Positions 27,716-35,959 of a stretch of DNA of 64,000 bases are shown piece after piece. Both the position numbers and the translations under genes were made by a program. The stretch's first letter is position 1; each line of letters starts with the position of its first letter. A model generated the notes under the pieces. That model did not search any database, was not told the origin of the DNA, and worked only from the letters and a program-made list of their open reading frames with translations. This DNA comes from Streptomyces sp. DSM 110735 (GTDB lineage: Bacteria > Actinomycetota > Actinomycetes > Streptomycetales > Streptomycetaceae): assembly GCF_016482685.1 (NCBI RefSeq), contig NZ_JACYHF010000016.1, positions 1 to 64,000 on the forward strand. The letters run 5' to 3'.

Positions 27716-28828
27716 TCAGCGGGCGCCGCCCGTCGGCACCGGTGCCAGCGCCAGCACCGTCGCGTCGTCGCGGACCTCGTACCCGAGCCGCCGTACGTCC
27801 GTCCACAGCGCGCTCGGCAGCTCGGGCGCGCCGTGCCAGGAGAGCGCGGCCAGCCGCTCGGGCACCGGGTAGAAGGCGCCGTCGGCGTTGCGCGCCTCCC
27901 ACAGCCCGTCGGAGGCGAGCAGCAGCCGGTCGCCCGGACGGAGGTCCACCGTCACCTCCTTCGGCGGATCGACCCCGACCAGACCGATGCCCAGCGGCGG
28001 TCCCGGCGTCACGGTCGTCTCCCAGGCGCGGCCCGCGCGCAGCAGCACCGGGGGCGGATGCCCGCACGCCACCACCCGCACCGAGCGCATGTCGGCGGAG
28101 AACTCCAGCAGCACGGCCGTCGCGAACAGCTCCGCGTGCCGCACCCCGGCCGAGTCCACGGTGAGCCTGCGGTCCATCCGCGCGGCCACCGCCTCCAGGT
28201 CCGGCTGGTCCAGCGTCGCCTCGCGGAACGCCCCGAGCAGCGCCACCACCGTGGCCACCGCCTCAAGACCGTGCCCCCGTACGTCCCCCATCACCGCGCG
28301 CACCCCGTACGGCCCGTCGCGCACGTCGTAGAAGTCCCCGCCGACCAGCGTCCCGCCCTGCGCGGCCCGCGAGAACCCCGCGCACGCGACCGCGCCGACC
28401 CGCTCCGGCAGCTCGGGGAGTACGGCCCGCTGCACCGCCTCGCCGATCGCGCGCTCGGTGCCGAGCTGCGCGTCCCGGTGGCTGCGCACATAGGAGACGA
28501 ACACGCTCAGCACGGAGACGAACACGATGGTGAGCAGATCGGTGTCGCCGGGCCGGTTCAGATGGGTCAGCGGCATGAGCAGGGCCACCACCACCAGCAC
28601 ACCCAGCAGGGCGGTCGCCAGCGGACCGTACGACAGCACCGCGAGCGGCGGGATCGCGCCGAGCAGGAATCCCAGGTCGCCCGCGTGCGGGGTCACCAGT
28701 GTCGCCAGGGACACGGCCACCAGGAGCAGCACCGGGAGCACCCGCACCCAGCTCGGCGGCGGCGCACCTCGCAGCCAGCCGCGACGTTCCCGGCTCCGGC
28801 GCCCTGACCGGCCGCGCAACGATCTCAC
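27716..28828 (-). CDS. Membrane-anchored SpoIIE-type PP2C phosphatase
   Basis: 370 residues. An Arg-rich N-terminus is followed by three or four membrane segments (VLPVLLLVAVSLATLV, LGFLLGAIPPLAVLSYG, ALLGVLVVVALLMPL, LLTIVFVSVLSVFVSYV, about 28-112). The cytoplasmic PP2C domain follows (VGGDFYDVRDGPYGVRAVMGDVRGHGLEA, metal-binding Asp; LLLASDGLWEARN; VRDDATVLAL). Such phosphatases dephosphorylate anti-anti-sigma proteins in partner-switching circuits. No cognate antagonist is adjacent. Confidence 0.93.
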   Translation of the reverse strand: MRSLRGRSGRRSRERRGWLRGAPPPSWVRVLPVLLLVAVSLATLVTPHAGDLGFLLGAIPPLAVLSYGPLATALLGVLVVVALLMPLTHLNRPGDTDLLTIVFVSVLSVFVSYVRSHRDAQLGTERAIGEAVQRAVLPELPERVGAVACAGFSRAAQGGTLVGGDFYDVRDGPYGVRAVMGDVRGHGLEAVATVVALLGAFREATLDQPDLEAVAARMDRRLTVDSAGVRHAELFATAVLLEFSADMRSVRVVACGHPPPVLLRAGRAWETTVTPGPPLGIGLVGVDPPKEVTVDLRPGDRLLLASDGLWEARNADGAFYPVPERLAALSWHGAPELPSALWTDVRRLGYEVRDDATVLALAPVPTGGAR

Positions 28829-28942
28829 ACGGCCACGCTACGCCGGGGCCGCCACCGGGGCCTTTTCCGGACACCCGGCCGGGGCAGGCACCCCCCGACC
28901 GGCCGACCCCGCCCGGGGCGACCCGCCCCGGCCGCCCGGCGC

Positions 28943-29833
28943 CTAGCCCGCCGTCGCCGCCGTCAGCCGGGACTGCGCCACCGACAGGATCTCGGTGATC
29001 CGCAGACCGAACGCCGCGTCGCACGGATGCGGACGGCCCGTGCGCGCCGCGTCCCGGAGCGCGTCGACAGCCCGGACCAGCGCGGGCACCGCGCCCTCCG
29101 AGCCGCGGGGGAGGAGGGACACGCCCGCCTCGCCGCGCAGCTCCACGTCCGCGCCCGCCGCGGCGGGGGGTGCCGTCAGGCTCAGGGTCAGCGTGCTGGA
29201 GGCGCCCGTCGCGTGGTCGAGCACCAGGTGGACGGTGTCCGAGGGACCGTGCACCGCCGAGAGGACCTCGCGCACGTCACCGAGGACCGGCAGCAGCACC
29301 GACAGCGCGTGCGGACCCACGTCCCACAGGGCACCCTTCTCGCGCCGCCAGGGCGAGGCGGCGAACGGGCTGCCGGTCGTGAACACCGCGCCCAGCCACT
29401 GCGCCCGCGCCGTGAACCAGCCCGACTCGGCAGCCTGTTCCTCGATCCACTCCTCCGGCTCCTTCTGGAAGCGGGTGGTCAGGAACACCACCGAGGCGAC
29501 CCCGGCCCGCTCCACCGCCCGGGTCACCTCGCGCGCCTCGGCGACGTCCACCGCCAGCGGCTTGTCCAGGAGCAGATGGCAGCCCGCACGTGCCGCCCGC
29601 ACCGCGAGCCCCGCCTGCACCGACGGCGGCAGCGCCAGCGCCACCGCGTCCACCTCGGCCAGCAACGCGTCCACGTCCTCGTACACCGGGACGCCGTACT
29701 CCGCAGCCAGCTCGGCGGCAGCCTCCGGGCGGCGCCCCCACACCCCGGCGAAGTCCACGGCCGTGTGGGCCGCGAGCGCGGGCGCGTGCGCCGCCCGCGC
29801 CCAGGGTCCCGTCCCCAGCAGTCCGATGCGCAT
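28943..29833 (-). CDS. Gfo/Idh/MocA-family oxidoreductase
   Basis: 296 residues. Rossmann motif MRIGLLGTGPWARAAHAPAL at the N-terminus, VDAVALALPPSVQAGLAVRAARAGCHLLLDKPLAVDVAEA (the conserved EKP-like Lys here in DKP, about 95) and a C-terminal alpha/beta domain (WRREKGALWDVGPHALSVLL). NAD(P)-dependent dehydrogenase of unknown substrate. It begins 35 bp after the graspetide ligase on the same strand with GGAGAGGA before the ATG, so it is probably part of that transcript and may tailor the peptide or make a small co-substrate; this is inference from position. Confidence 0.88.
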   Translation of the reverse strand: MRIGLLGTGPWARAAHAPALAAHTAVDFAGVWGRRPEAAAELAAEYGVPVYEDVDALLAEVDAVALALPPSVQAGLAVRAARAGCHLLLDKPLAVDVAEAREVTRAVERAGVASVVFLTTRFQKEPEEWIEEQAAESGWFTARAQWLGAVFTTGSPFAASPWRREKGALWDVGPHALSVLLPVLGDVREVLSAVHGPSDTVHLVLDHATGASSTLTLSLTAPPAAAGADVELRGEAGVSLLPRGSEGAVPALVRAVDALRDAARTGRPHPCDAAFGLRITEILSVAQSRLTAATAG

Positions 29834-29868
29834 GTCGCGTTCCTCTCCGTCGAGCCGGTCGTCCGGCG

Positions 29869-30852
29869 TCAGGGCGCCATGTCCCTCTCGCCCCTCAGAT
29901 ACGTCCGCCCCGGCTCTCCGTCTCCGGCCAGCCAGCGCGCGATGGTCCGGGCGATCGGCTGACCGGTCTCCAGCTCGACGAAACCGAACTGGCCCGACTG
30001 ATTGCACTCCAGGAACCACCACACCCCGTCCCCGTCCTCGGCGAAGTCGAAGGCGCCGTAGGTGAGTTCCGCCTCGCGCAGATAGCGGTGCACGGACTCG
30101 GCCACCCGCGGCGGCACCTCGGCGGGCAGCCAGGGCGAGACGGAGGGCGCGAACCGTACGTCCACGTCGTCGGGGTGGGCGTCCGGATCGGCCGGTTTGC
30201 GCGCCGCGAGCAGCCGGTCCCCGACGGCGGTCAGCCGGATGTCGGCCCGCTTGGCGACCCGCTGCTGGAGCAGGGTCGGACCGTAGGCGACGGCCGTGAA
30301 GTCGGTGTCCGGCGCGACCCGGCTGGTCGGCACCGCACGCGGCGGCTCCTGCGGATGCGCCCCGGAGACCGGCTTGACCACCAGGTCCGGGTAGCGGTCC
30401 GCGAACTCCCGCGCCGCCTCGGGAAACGTCGTGATCAGCGTGGCGGGCACGGCGAACCCGCTGCGCCGGGCCACATGCAGTTGCCAGGGCTTGTACCGGG
30501 CGCGCCGGGCCGCGTCCGGATGGTTCATCCAGCGTGCCCCGGCGCACCGCAGCATCCCGTACAGCGCCTGGGTGGACTCCTCCGTCAGCCAGTCGGACGG
30601 CCGGGCGGCGCGGGCGGCCGCCCGGCCGGGGCGGCGCACCCACACCGAGCGCAGCGCGCCGACACGCACCAGACGGCCGCCGACGGACAGATGCCCGTCG
30701 GCGGACCCGCCCGTCAACTCGCCCGACAACGCCACCCCGTTGGTGAGATCGGCGGGATCCAGCCGGACGACGGGTACGCCCGTCTCGCCCAGGTGGAGGA
30801 CCACCATGTCCGCCGTCACGTCCTCGTCGCTGGTGAGGATGAGCACGGTCAT
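29869..30852 (-). CDS. tgmB: ATP-grasp ribosomal peptide maturase (graspetide ligase)
   Basis: 327 residues. Opens MTVLILTSDEDVTADMVVLHL, continues with RSVWVRRPGR, MLRCAGARWMNHPDAARRARYKPWQLHVARRSGFAVP, and the ATP-grasp core (YPDLVVKPVSGA, YGPTLLQQRVAKRADIRLTAVGDRLLAAR, GAFDFAEDGDGVWWFLECNQSGQFGFVE with the metal-binding Glu-Cys-Asn). This matches the MvdD-like/TIGR04187 maturases that form ester or amide cross-links between Ser/Thr/Lys and Asp/Glu side chains of a precursor. The precursor gene lies 17 bp upstream. Confidence 0.94.
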   Translation of the reverse strand: MTVLILTSDEDVTADMVVLHLGETGVPVVRLDPADLTNGVALSGELTGGSADGHLSVGGRLVRVGALRSVWVRRPGRAAARAARPSDWLTEESTQALYGMLRCAGARWMNHPDAARRARYKPWQLHVARRSGFAVPATLITTFPEAAREFADRYPDLVVKPVSGAHPQEPPRAVPTSRVAPDTDFTAVAYGPTLLQQRVAKRADIRLTAVGDRLLAARKPADPDAHPDDVDVRFAPSVSPWLPAEVPPRVAESVHRYLREAELTYGAFDFAEDGDGVWWFLECNQSGQFGFVELETGQPIARTIARWLAGDGEPGRTYLRGERDMAP

Positions 30853-30869
30853 CGTCCGGGGCCCGCGCT

Positions 30870-31061
30870 TCAGTCGTCGAAGTGGGTCTTGGAGCCCGCC
30901 GTGGAGGTGGTGGTCCCCAGGGCGTGCAGCGTCGCGTGGTCGGTGGCGGCGATCCTTCCGTCCGGGAGGACGTTCAACTGGAGCCCCGAGTCGTACGCGT
31001 ACGGGGCGGGGACATCCAACTGCACAGCGGGTCGTGCGTAGTTGAGCGTGAACGGTTGCAT
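30870..31061 (-). CDS. tgmA: Graspetide (omega-ester) RiPP precursor
   Basis: 63 residues, opening MQPFTLNYARPAVQLDVPAP, the leader style of the putative ATP-grasp target family (TIGR04186). The leader continues YAYDSGLQLNVLPDGRIAA. The C-terminal core TTTSTAGSKTHFDD offers several Thr/Ser donors, one Lys and a terminal Asp pair as acceptors for ester or amide rings. AGGGAGGA lies 6 bases before the ATG. The ligase tgmB follows after 17 bp. No transporter, protease or O-methyltransferase is adjacent. Confidence 0.92.
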   Translation of the reverse strand: MQPFTLNYARPAVQLDVPAPYAYDSGLQLNVLPDGRIAATDHATLHALGTTTSTAGSKTHFDD

Positions 31062-31094
31062 GGTCGTCCTCCCTGATTCGTTCTTTCACGTCCT

Positions 31095-31123
31095 TATACG
31101 AATCGAACGATTGGTTGGTTTCC
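31095..31123 (-). promoter_or_regulatory. Candidate ECF-type promoter for the graspetide operon
   Basis: On the minus strand GGAAAC (31118-31123), a 17-bp spacer and CGTATA (31095-31100), about 33 bp upstream of the precursor start. The pair resembles ECF sigma-dependent promoters (GGAAC / CGTa). A GATTCGT...ACGAATC inverted repeat flanks the same region. Confidence 0.4.
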
Positions 31124-31279
31124 TCACACTCCGTGACCGGTGTCCGGAGGTGGTGCGGGCAGCGCCCTTCGGCGTCAGCCGGAAAGACGCCGGGGGCGGG
31201 GAACTGGCTGCGTCAAATCGCCGCGGGTTCGGCGGAGTTCGGATGCCCGCGCGGCGACTCGCCACGCCCTGGGACCGGT

Positions 31280-32152
31280 TCAGCCGGTCAGGGCCGTACG
31301 GGCCGCCGTCAGAGCCTGGTCGGCGTAGGACCGGCCGAACAGCACCGCGTGCACGAGCAGCGGGAAGAGCTGATGTATGCCGACCCGGTCGCGCCAGCCC
31401 GCGGCGAGCGGGGTCGTCCGCTCGTACCCGGCGAGCACGTGGTCCCACTCGGGACAGCCGAACAGCGTCAGCATCGCGAGGTCGGTCTCCCGGTGCCCGC
31501 CGTGCGCGGCCGGGTCGATGAGACGGACGTCACCGTCCGCGCCCCAGAGCACGTTGCCCTGCCACAGGTCGCCGTGCAGCCGCGCGGGCGGCTCGGCGGG
31601 TCCCGCCAGTTCGGGCAGCCGCTCACACACCGTCTCGACCACGGACGCCTCGCCCGGCCGGATCGTCCCCGCGTCCACCGCCGCGCGCAGATACGGCAGC
31701 ACCCGGTGCTCGGCGTACCAGCGCGGCCAGTTCTCGCCGGGGACGTTGCGCATGGGCGCCCGGCCGATGAACGCCTCCTCGGGACCGTCCGGCGGCGCGG
31801 CGCCGAACGCGGGCGCACCGGCCGCGTGCAGCTCCGCCAGCGCCTGGCCGAAACGCAGCGCGGCACCGGCGTCCGGACGCCCGGTCGGCACGTGCTCGGT
31901 GACCAGCCACCGCTCGTCGGCGCCGAGCACCTCGGGCACCCGCACCGCCCCGGCGGCGCCGAGCCAGCGCAGCCCCGCCGCCTCGGCGCGCACCGCGCCC
32001 GGGGCGTCGCCGCGCTTGACCATCACCGCCGTACCGTCCTCGAGCATCACCACCGCGGGCGACCCGGACGGAGCCTGGCCGTTCGCGGGACGGCGCCCGG
32101 TGAGCCGGGACGCCACCGCCCCTGGAGCCTCGCCTTGCTCGATCACGCCCAC
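31280..32152 (-). CDS. Fructosamine kinase / aminoglycoside phosphotransferase-fold protein
   Basis: 290 residues. Kinase-like fold with VMVKRGDAPGAVRAEAAGLRWL (ATP-binding Lys), LHGDLWQGNVLW (catalytic Asp loop HGDxxxxN) and VRLIDPAAHGGHRETDLAML (metal-binding Asp). The PAAHGGHRExDLAM stretch identifies the fructosamine-3-kinase family, which phosphorylates glycated lysines or small amine adducts. Start ATG 32152 (MGVIEQGEAPG). Confidence 0.92.
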   Translation of the reverse strand: MGVIEQGEAPGAVASRLTGRRPANGQAPSGSPAVVMLEDGTAVMVKRGDAPGAVRAEAAGLRWLGAAGAVRVPEVLGADERWLVTEHVPTGRPDAGAALRFGQALAELHAAGAPAFGAAPPDGPEEAFIGRAPMRNVPGENWPRWYAEHRVLPYLRAAVDAGTIRPGEASVVETVCERLPELAGPAEPPARLHGDLWQGNVLWGADGDVRLIDPAAHGGHRETDLAMLTLFGCPEWDHVLAGYERTTPLAAGWRDRVGIHQLFPLLVHAVLFGRSYADQALTAARTALTG

Positions 32153-32442
32153 AGGGTACGACCCGTCAGAGGTGCCCCATGGGCGGAACTTCGCGCTTTA
32201 CTACGACGAAATCCGGCCAAAGTTGTGTCGCCGCAGCGCGGTCCTCCGTCTCCGGCGTGATCACCGTTGACCCGTCCGGGGGCGCTCGCGGCGTGTCGCT
32301 GGGACAGACGGGTGGAGAGGTGACCCGGCTGGGCGGCCTGGATCGCGCGCCGGGGCGGGCTGCTCGACGGTTGTCGTGTCGGGGCCGGGTCCTGACAGCC
32401 GATGAGGTATCCGCTGCCCGGCCACGGCGGAAGGACACCGAT

Positions 32443-33072
32443 ATGCGTTCTGCCCGCATTCTTCTCGCCACGGCGGCCGCATCCGCCGCCCTCGCCCTCG
32501 CCGCCCCCGGAGCCGCGCTCGCCGGGGACGACGGTGGCCGGGACGACTCCTCGTACAACAAGCAGGACAGCGGCTCCGGCAGCGACCACGGCAAGGGGTC
32601 CGGCAAGGGCTCAGGCGACGACCAGGACAAGGGGTCCGACAAGGGTTCCGGCAAGGACTCGGGCGGCGGCTACGGCGACGGCGGCGGCTACGACGAGCCG
32701 CGCGGCGGCATGCACACGGGCGGCGGCGCCCTCGCCTCCGTCCTCAGCAGCGGCAGCAGCAGTGGCAGCAGCAGCGGCAGCGGCGACGACTGGAGCTCCA
32801 GCGGCAGCGGCAGCGGGAGCGGCGACAGCCGCTTCGACCCGGAGACCTACAAGGACAAGGGGGACAGCGGCAAGAGCGACTCCGGCTCCGGCTCCGGCAA
32901 GGGAGACGGCGGCAAGGGAGACAGCGACGACGAGCCGCGCGGCGGGATGCACACCGGTGGCGGCGGACTCGCCGACGACTCCGGCATGTCGACGGGCGGT
33001 CTCGCGGTGCTCGTCGCGGGCGCGGCCGGGGCGTACGTGCTGCGGCGCCGGAAGGCGTCCCGTTCGGCCTGA
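32443..33072 (+). CDS. Cell-surface Ser/Gly-rich protein with sortase-like C-terminus
   Basis: 209 residues. Signal peptide MRSARILLATAAASAALALAAPGAALA, then a low-complexity charged region (GSGKGSGDDQDKGSDKGSGKDSG) and two copies of DEPRGGMHTGGGxLA (about 86-100 and 166-180). Between them is a Ser/Gly stretch, and at the end SGMSTGG, a hydrophobic segment (LAVLVAGAAGAYVL) and the basic tail RRRKASRSA. That end is built like a cell-wall sorting signal, with GMSTG in place of LPxTG. The sortase gene follows 168 bp later. Start ATG 32443, with AAGGA upstream. Confidence 0.85.
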   Translation: MRSARILLATAAASAALALAAPGAALAGDDGGRDDSSYNKQDSGSGSDHGKGSGKGSGDDQDKGSDKGSGKDSGGGYGDGGGYDEPRGGMHTGGGALASVLSSGSSSGSSSGSGDDWSSSGSGSGSGDSRFDPETYKDKGDSGKSDSGSGSGKGDGGKGDSDDEPRGGMHTGGGGLADDSGMSTGGLAVLVAGAAGAYVLRRRKASRSA

Positions 33073-33240
33073 CCGGACTGCCTTCCCCGCCCCTGTCGTC
33101 GGACTCCCCGCGCCCGCCCGCCGCGGACGAAGGGAGTCCGGCGACAGGGACAGGGGCCACGGCCGCCGGTACCCACCCGGTCCGGCGGCCGGCGCCCCGG
33201 TCCCGAAACGCGCTGCCGTGACCGAGTGAGGTGGTGTCCG

Positions 33241-33882
33241 ATGGCAGCAGATCCCTCCCCGCACCGCGCCGACGAACAGGCTGCCCGCGGGGGCCGCCTG
33301 ACGTTGTGGAGCGTGGCGATCGTCGTCCTCGTGCTCAGCGTGCTCGGCGGCCACCACGGCACCGGCACGGTCCCGGGCGCGGCACGCGCCGCCGGTACGA
33401 CCGCCGCCACCGGACCGGCGGGTCCCGCGCTGCCCCGGTCCGCCCCGACCCGGCTGATCATCCCCAAGATCGGGGTGAACGCCCCCTTCACCGCCCTGGT
33501 CCTCGGCTCCGACGGCCGCCTGGAGCCGCCGCCCGCCGACAACACCAACCTGGTCGGCTGGTACAGCAAGGGCGTCTCGCCCGGCGAGAAGGGGACCTCG
33601 GTCATCGCCGGACACGTGGACACCAAGACCTCCGCCGCCGTCTTCGCCGGTCTGGAGGCGCTGCTCCCCGGCGACCATTTCACCGTCGAGCGCGCCGACG
33701 GGCGCACCGCGAAGTTCGTCGTGGACAGCGCCGAGACCTTCGAGAAGGACGACTTCCCCAGCGACCGCGTGTACGACAACGCCTCCCGCCCCGAGGCGCG
33801 CCTGATCACCTGCGCGGGCGACTACGACCACACGGCCAAGGACTACACGGAGAACCTGGTGGTCTTCGCGCACCTGGTGTGA
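33241..33882 (+). CDS. Class F sortase
   Basis: 213 residues. N-terminal membrane anchor (LTLWSVAIVVLVLSVLGGHH, about 20-40) and an Ala/Thr-rich linker, then the sortase barrel (PTRLIIPKIGVNAPFTALVL). The catalytic His is in SVIAGHVDTK and the catalytic Cys in ARLITCAGDYD. After the Cys, DHTAKDYTENLVVFAHLV has no Arg at the position where many class F enzymes carry it (YRDN-like), so the third catalytic residue is unclear. It should attach or process the Ser/Gly-rich protein just upstream. GAGGTGGTG lies before the ATG at 33241. Confidence 0.88.
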   Translation: MAADPSPHRADEQAARGGRLTLWSVAIVVLVLSVLGGHHGTGTVPGAARAAGTTAATGPAGPALPRSAPTRLIIPKIGVNAPFTALVLGSDGRLEPPPADNTNLVGWYSKGVSPGEKGTSVIAGHVDTKTSAAVFAGLEALLPGDHFTVERADGRTAKFVVDSAETFEKDDFPSDRVYDNASRPEARLITCAGDYDHTAKDYTENLVVFAHLV

Positions 33883-33887
33883 CGCTC

Positions 33888-33931
<44 letters not shown>

Positions 33932-33977
33932 GGGGTGGGGGTGGGCGCGGGGTGTGCTCGGTGGATGCCGACCGCGC

Positions 33978-35165
33978 TCAGCGGACCCGCGCCGCCAGCG
34001 GACCGCCCGGGGCGAAGGCCAGCGCGGCGAACCGCTCCCCGATGCGCCGGTGAGCGGCGCCGTCCGGGTGCAGCCCGTCGGGCAGCGGCAGCTCCGCGAA
34101 GTCGGTCCCGCCGTACAGCTCGCGCCCGTCGAGAAGGTGCAAGTGCCTGTCCTCGGCGGCGCGTTGACGCACGATGCGGGTCAGCTCCTCGCGGATCACG
34201 TTCAGCGTCAGCTTGCCCTGGTCCCGCTCCGCCGGATCACCGGCCGCCCGGAAGGCGAGGCGTCCCTCGCTCAGCGCGGTGAAGTCGGGCAGCGTCGGTC
34301 CCGGCGTGTCCTCGTGCATCGGGCACAGGATGGGCGAGACCACGAGCAGCGGTGTGTCGGGGTGCCCCTCGCGGATTGTGTCGAGGAAGCCGTGCACGGC
34401 GGGCCCGAAGGCGCGCACCCGCATCAGATCGGTGTTGACCAGGTTGATGCCCAGCTTGACGCTGATCACGTCCGCGGGCGTGTCCCGCAGCGCGCGGGCG
34501 GTGAACGGGTCGAGCAGCGCGCTGCCGCCGAGACCGAGGTTGATCAGCTCCACCCCGCCGAGCGCGGCGGCGACGGCGGGCCAGGTGCCGGTGGGAGACG
34601 CGGCGTCCGAGCCGTGACTGATCGAGCTGCCGTGATGCAGCCACACCGGACGCTCCCGCTCCCCTGCGGCGGTGACGGGCGCGTCGGTGCGCAGCGCGAC
34701 CAGCTCGGTCGTCTCGTTGTGCGGCAGCCAGATCTCCACGACCTTGTCCTCGGGGGACAGACCGGTGAAGCGCGCGGTGCCCACCGGTCCGGGACGCCGC
34801 TCGGCGGTACCCGCCGCCATGTCGATCAGCAGGGTGTTCCCGCCCGCGACGGAGGTGCTGCCCGCCGGGCGCCCGTCCACCAGGAGGTCGTAGACGCCCT
34901 CGGGGCGGGGCGGCGCGCCGACGTAGACCCGCTTGGTGGGCACGGTGTCCAGCTCGACGGTGGTGGCGCGGGTACGGAACACCAGCCGTACGCCCGCCGG
35001 TTGGGACTCCACCATGTGCAACTGGGGGTCGGCGCACTGGGCGCGGGCGCGCCTTGGCAGCCGGTGGGGGAGCAACCCCCGCTCGGTGCGCTCCAGTTCG
35101 AGGGCGCCGCGCACGAGGTCGTCGGTGAGGGGCGTGGTGGTCAGGTCGTCGGAGACGGTGGTCAT
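33978..35165 (-). CDS. SGNH/GDSL-type hydrolase with N-terminal beta-sandwich
   Basis: 395 residues, cytosolic. The first 170 residues form a beta-rich jelly-roll-like domain (AGVRLVFRTRATTVELDTVPTKRVY). The SGNH part follows: WLHHGSSISHGSD (nucleophile Ser in GSSIS), LINLGLGGSALL (block II Gly), VISVKLGINLVN (block III Asn) and DGLHPDGAAHRRI (block V Asp and His). Esterase or carbohydrate deacetylase; two-domain GDSL esterases of this shape often act on acetylated sugars. Start ATG 35165. It lies 58 bp downstream of the TetR gene and is probably co-transcribed and controlled by it. Confidence 0.9.
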   Translation of the reverse strand: MTTVSDDLTTTPLTDDLVRGALELERTERGLLPHRLPRRARAQCADPQLHMVESQPAGVRLVFRTRATTVELDTVPTKRVYVGAPPRPEGVYDLLVDGRPAGSTSVAGGNTLLIDMAAGTAERRPGPVGTARFTGLSPEDKVVEIWLPHNETTELVALRTDAPVTAAGERERPVWLHHGSSISHGSDAASPTGTWPAVAAALGGVELINLGLGGSALLDPFTARALRDTPADVISVKLGINLVNTDLMRVRAFGPAVHGFLDTIREGHPDTPLLVVSPILCPMHEDTPGPTLPDFTALSEGRLAFRAAGDPAERDQGKLTLNVIREELTRIVRQRAAEDRHLHLLDGRELYGGTDFAELPLPDGLHPDGAAHRRIGERFAALAFAPGGPLAARVR

Positions 35166-35223
35166 CGGCACTGCCTGTCGGAAGAGAAGGGGATCTGTGG
35201 TCGGGAAGGGGGCGCGCGCTCGG

Positions 35224-35802
35224 TCAAGTCGCCTGGGCGGAGGGCCAGTTGCGCAGCAGCGCGTCCAGCGCGTCCAGGCTGCGCTCCCAGGACTCCTGCG
35301 AGCCGGGGGAGCTGTGGTCGAAAGCGCCCGCCGACTCCAGCCCGACCCAGCCGCTGAACACGCTGCCCAACAGCCGTACCGCATGGGTCTGTTCGGGCTC
35401 GGGGAGGTCGTAGCCGCGCAGGATCGCCCGGGTCATCCGCGCGTGCCGTCCGCCCGCGCTCGCGGCGGCGTCCTCCGGGTCGAGCCGGTAGGAAGCCGCG
35501 GCGAAGCGGCCGGGGTGGGCGCGGGCGTAGTCGCGGTAGGCGTTGGCGAAGCCGGTCAGGGCGTCCTTGCCGGCCCGCCCCGCGAGCGCCTCGGCGGCGC
35601 GGTCGGCCAGCTCCTCCAGCGCGAGCAGGGCGATCCGGGTCCGCAGGTCGTGGTTGCCCCGCACGTGCGAGTACAGGCTCGCCACCTTCACGTCGAACCG
35701 CCGGGCCAGCGCCGACACCGTGACCTGGTCGAACCCTGCCTCGTCGGCCAGCTCCGCCCCGGCTCGGACCAGCCGCTCCGTGCTCAGACCCGCACGCGCC
35801 AT
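35224..35802 (-). CDS. TetR/AcrR-family regulator with WHG-type C-terminal domain
   Basis: 192 residues. The N-terminal HTH is LVRAGAELADEAGFDQVTVSALARRFDVKVASLYSHVRGNHDL (about 11-53). The C-terminal domain GFANAYRDYARAHPGRFAAAS...LLGSVFSGWVGLESAGAFDH is the TetR_C_33/WHG type. AGGAGGTG precedes the ATG at 35802. It probably represses itself and the downstream SGNH hydrolase through the palindrome in its own promoter. Confidence 0.93.
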   Translation of the reverse strand: MARAGLSTERLVRAGAELADEAGFDQVTVSALARRFDVKVASLYSHVRGNHDLRTRIALLALEELADRAAEALAGRAGKDALTGFANAYRDYARAHPGRFAAASYRLDPEDAAASAGGRHARMTRAILRGYDLPEPEQTHAVRLLGSVFSGWVGLESAGAFDHSSPGSQESWERSLDALDALLRNWPSAQAT

Positions 35803-35830
35803 GGAACACCTCCTGGGAAGACAGGACGAT

Positions 35831-35860
35831 TATGCGGGTGCCTAAAGCTATTAGGCAAAT
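35831..35860 (-). promoter_or_regulatory. tetR promoter with embedded palindromic operator
   Basis: Minus-strand -35 TTGCCT (35855-35860), 18-bp spacer, -10 CATAAT (35831-35836). The spacer is filled by a perfect inverted repeat TGCCTAA-AGCTA-TTAGGCA (35841-35859), ideally placed for autorepression. Confidence 0.75.
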
Positions 35861-35887
35861 AGGAATGATCCTTAGCCTCGGAAACGG

Positions 35888-35930
35888 CACGACGGCCGCC
35901 GACCGGGGTTTCCGGTCGGCGGCCGTCGTG
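35888..35930. terminator. Hairpin terminator downstream of GAPDH
   Basis: Perfect 19-bp stem (35888-35906 with 35912-35930), 5-base loop. It lies 30 bp beyond the GAPDH stop on the minus strand. Confidence 0.9.
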
Positions 35931-35959
35931 GGGTCGCCGGTGCGTGCGCGGTCGGAGCG

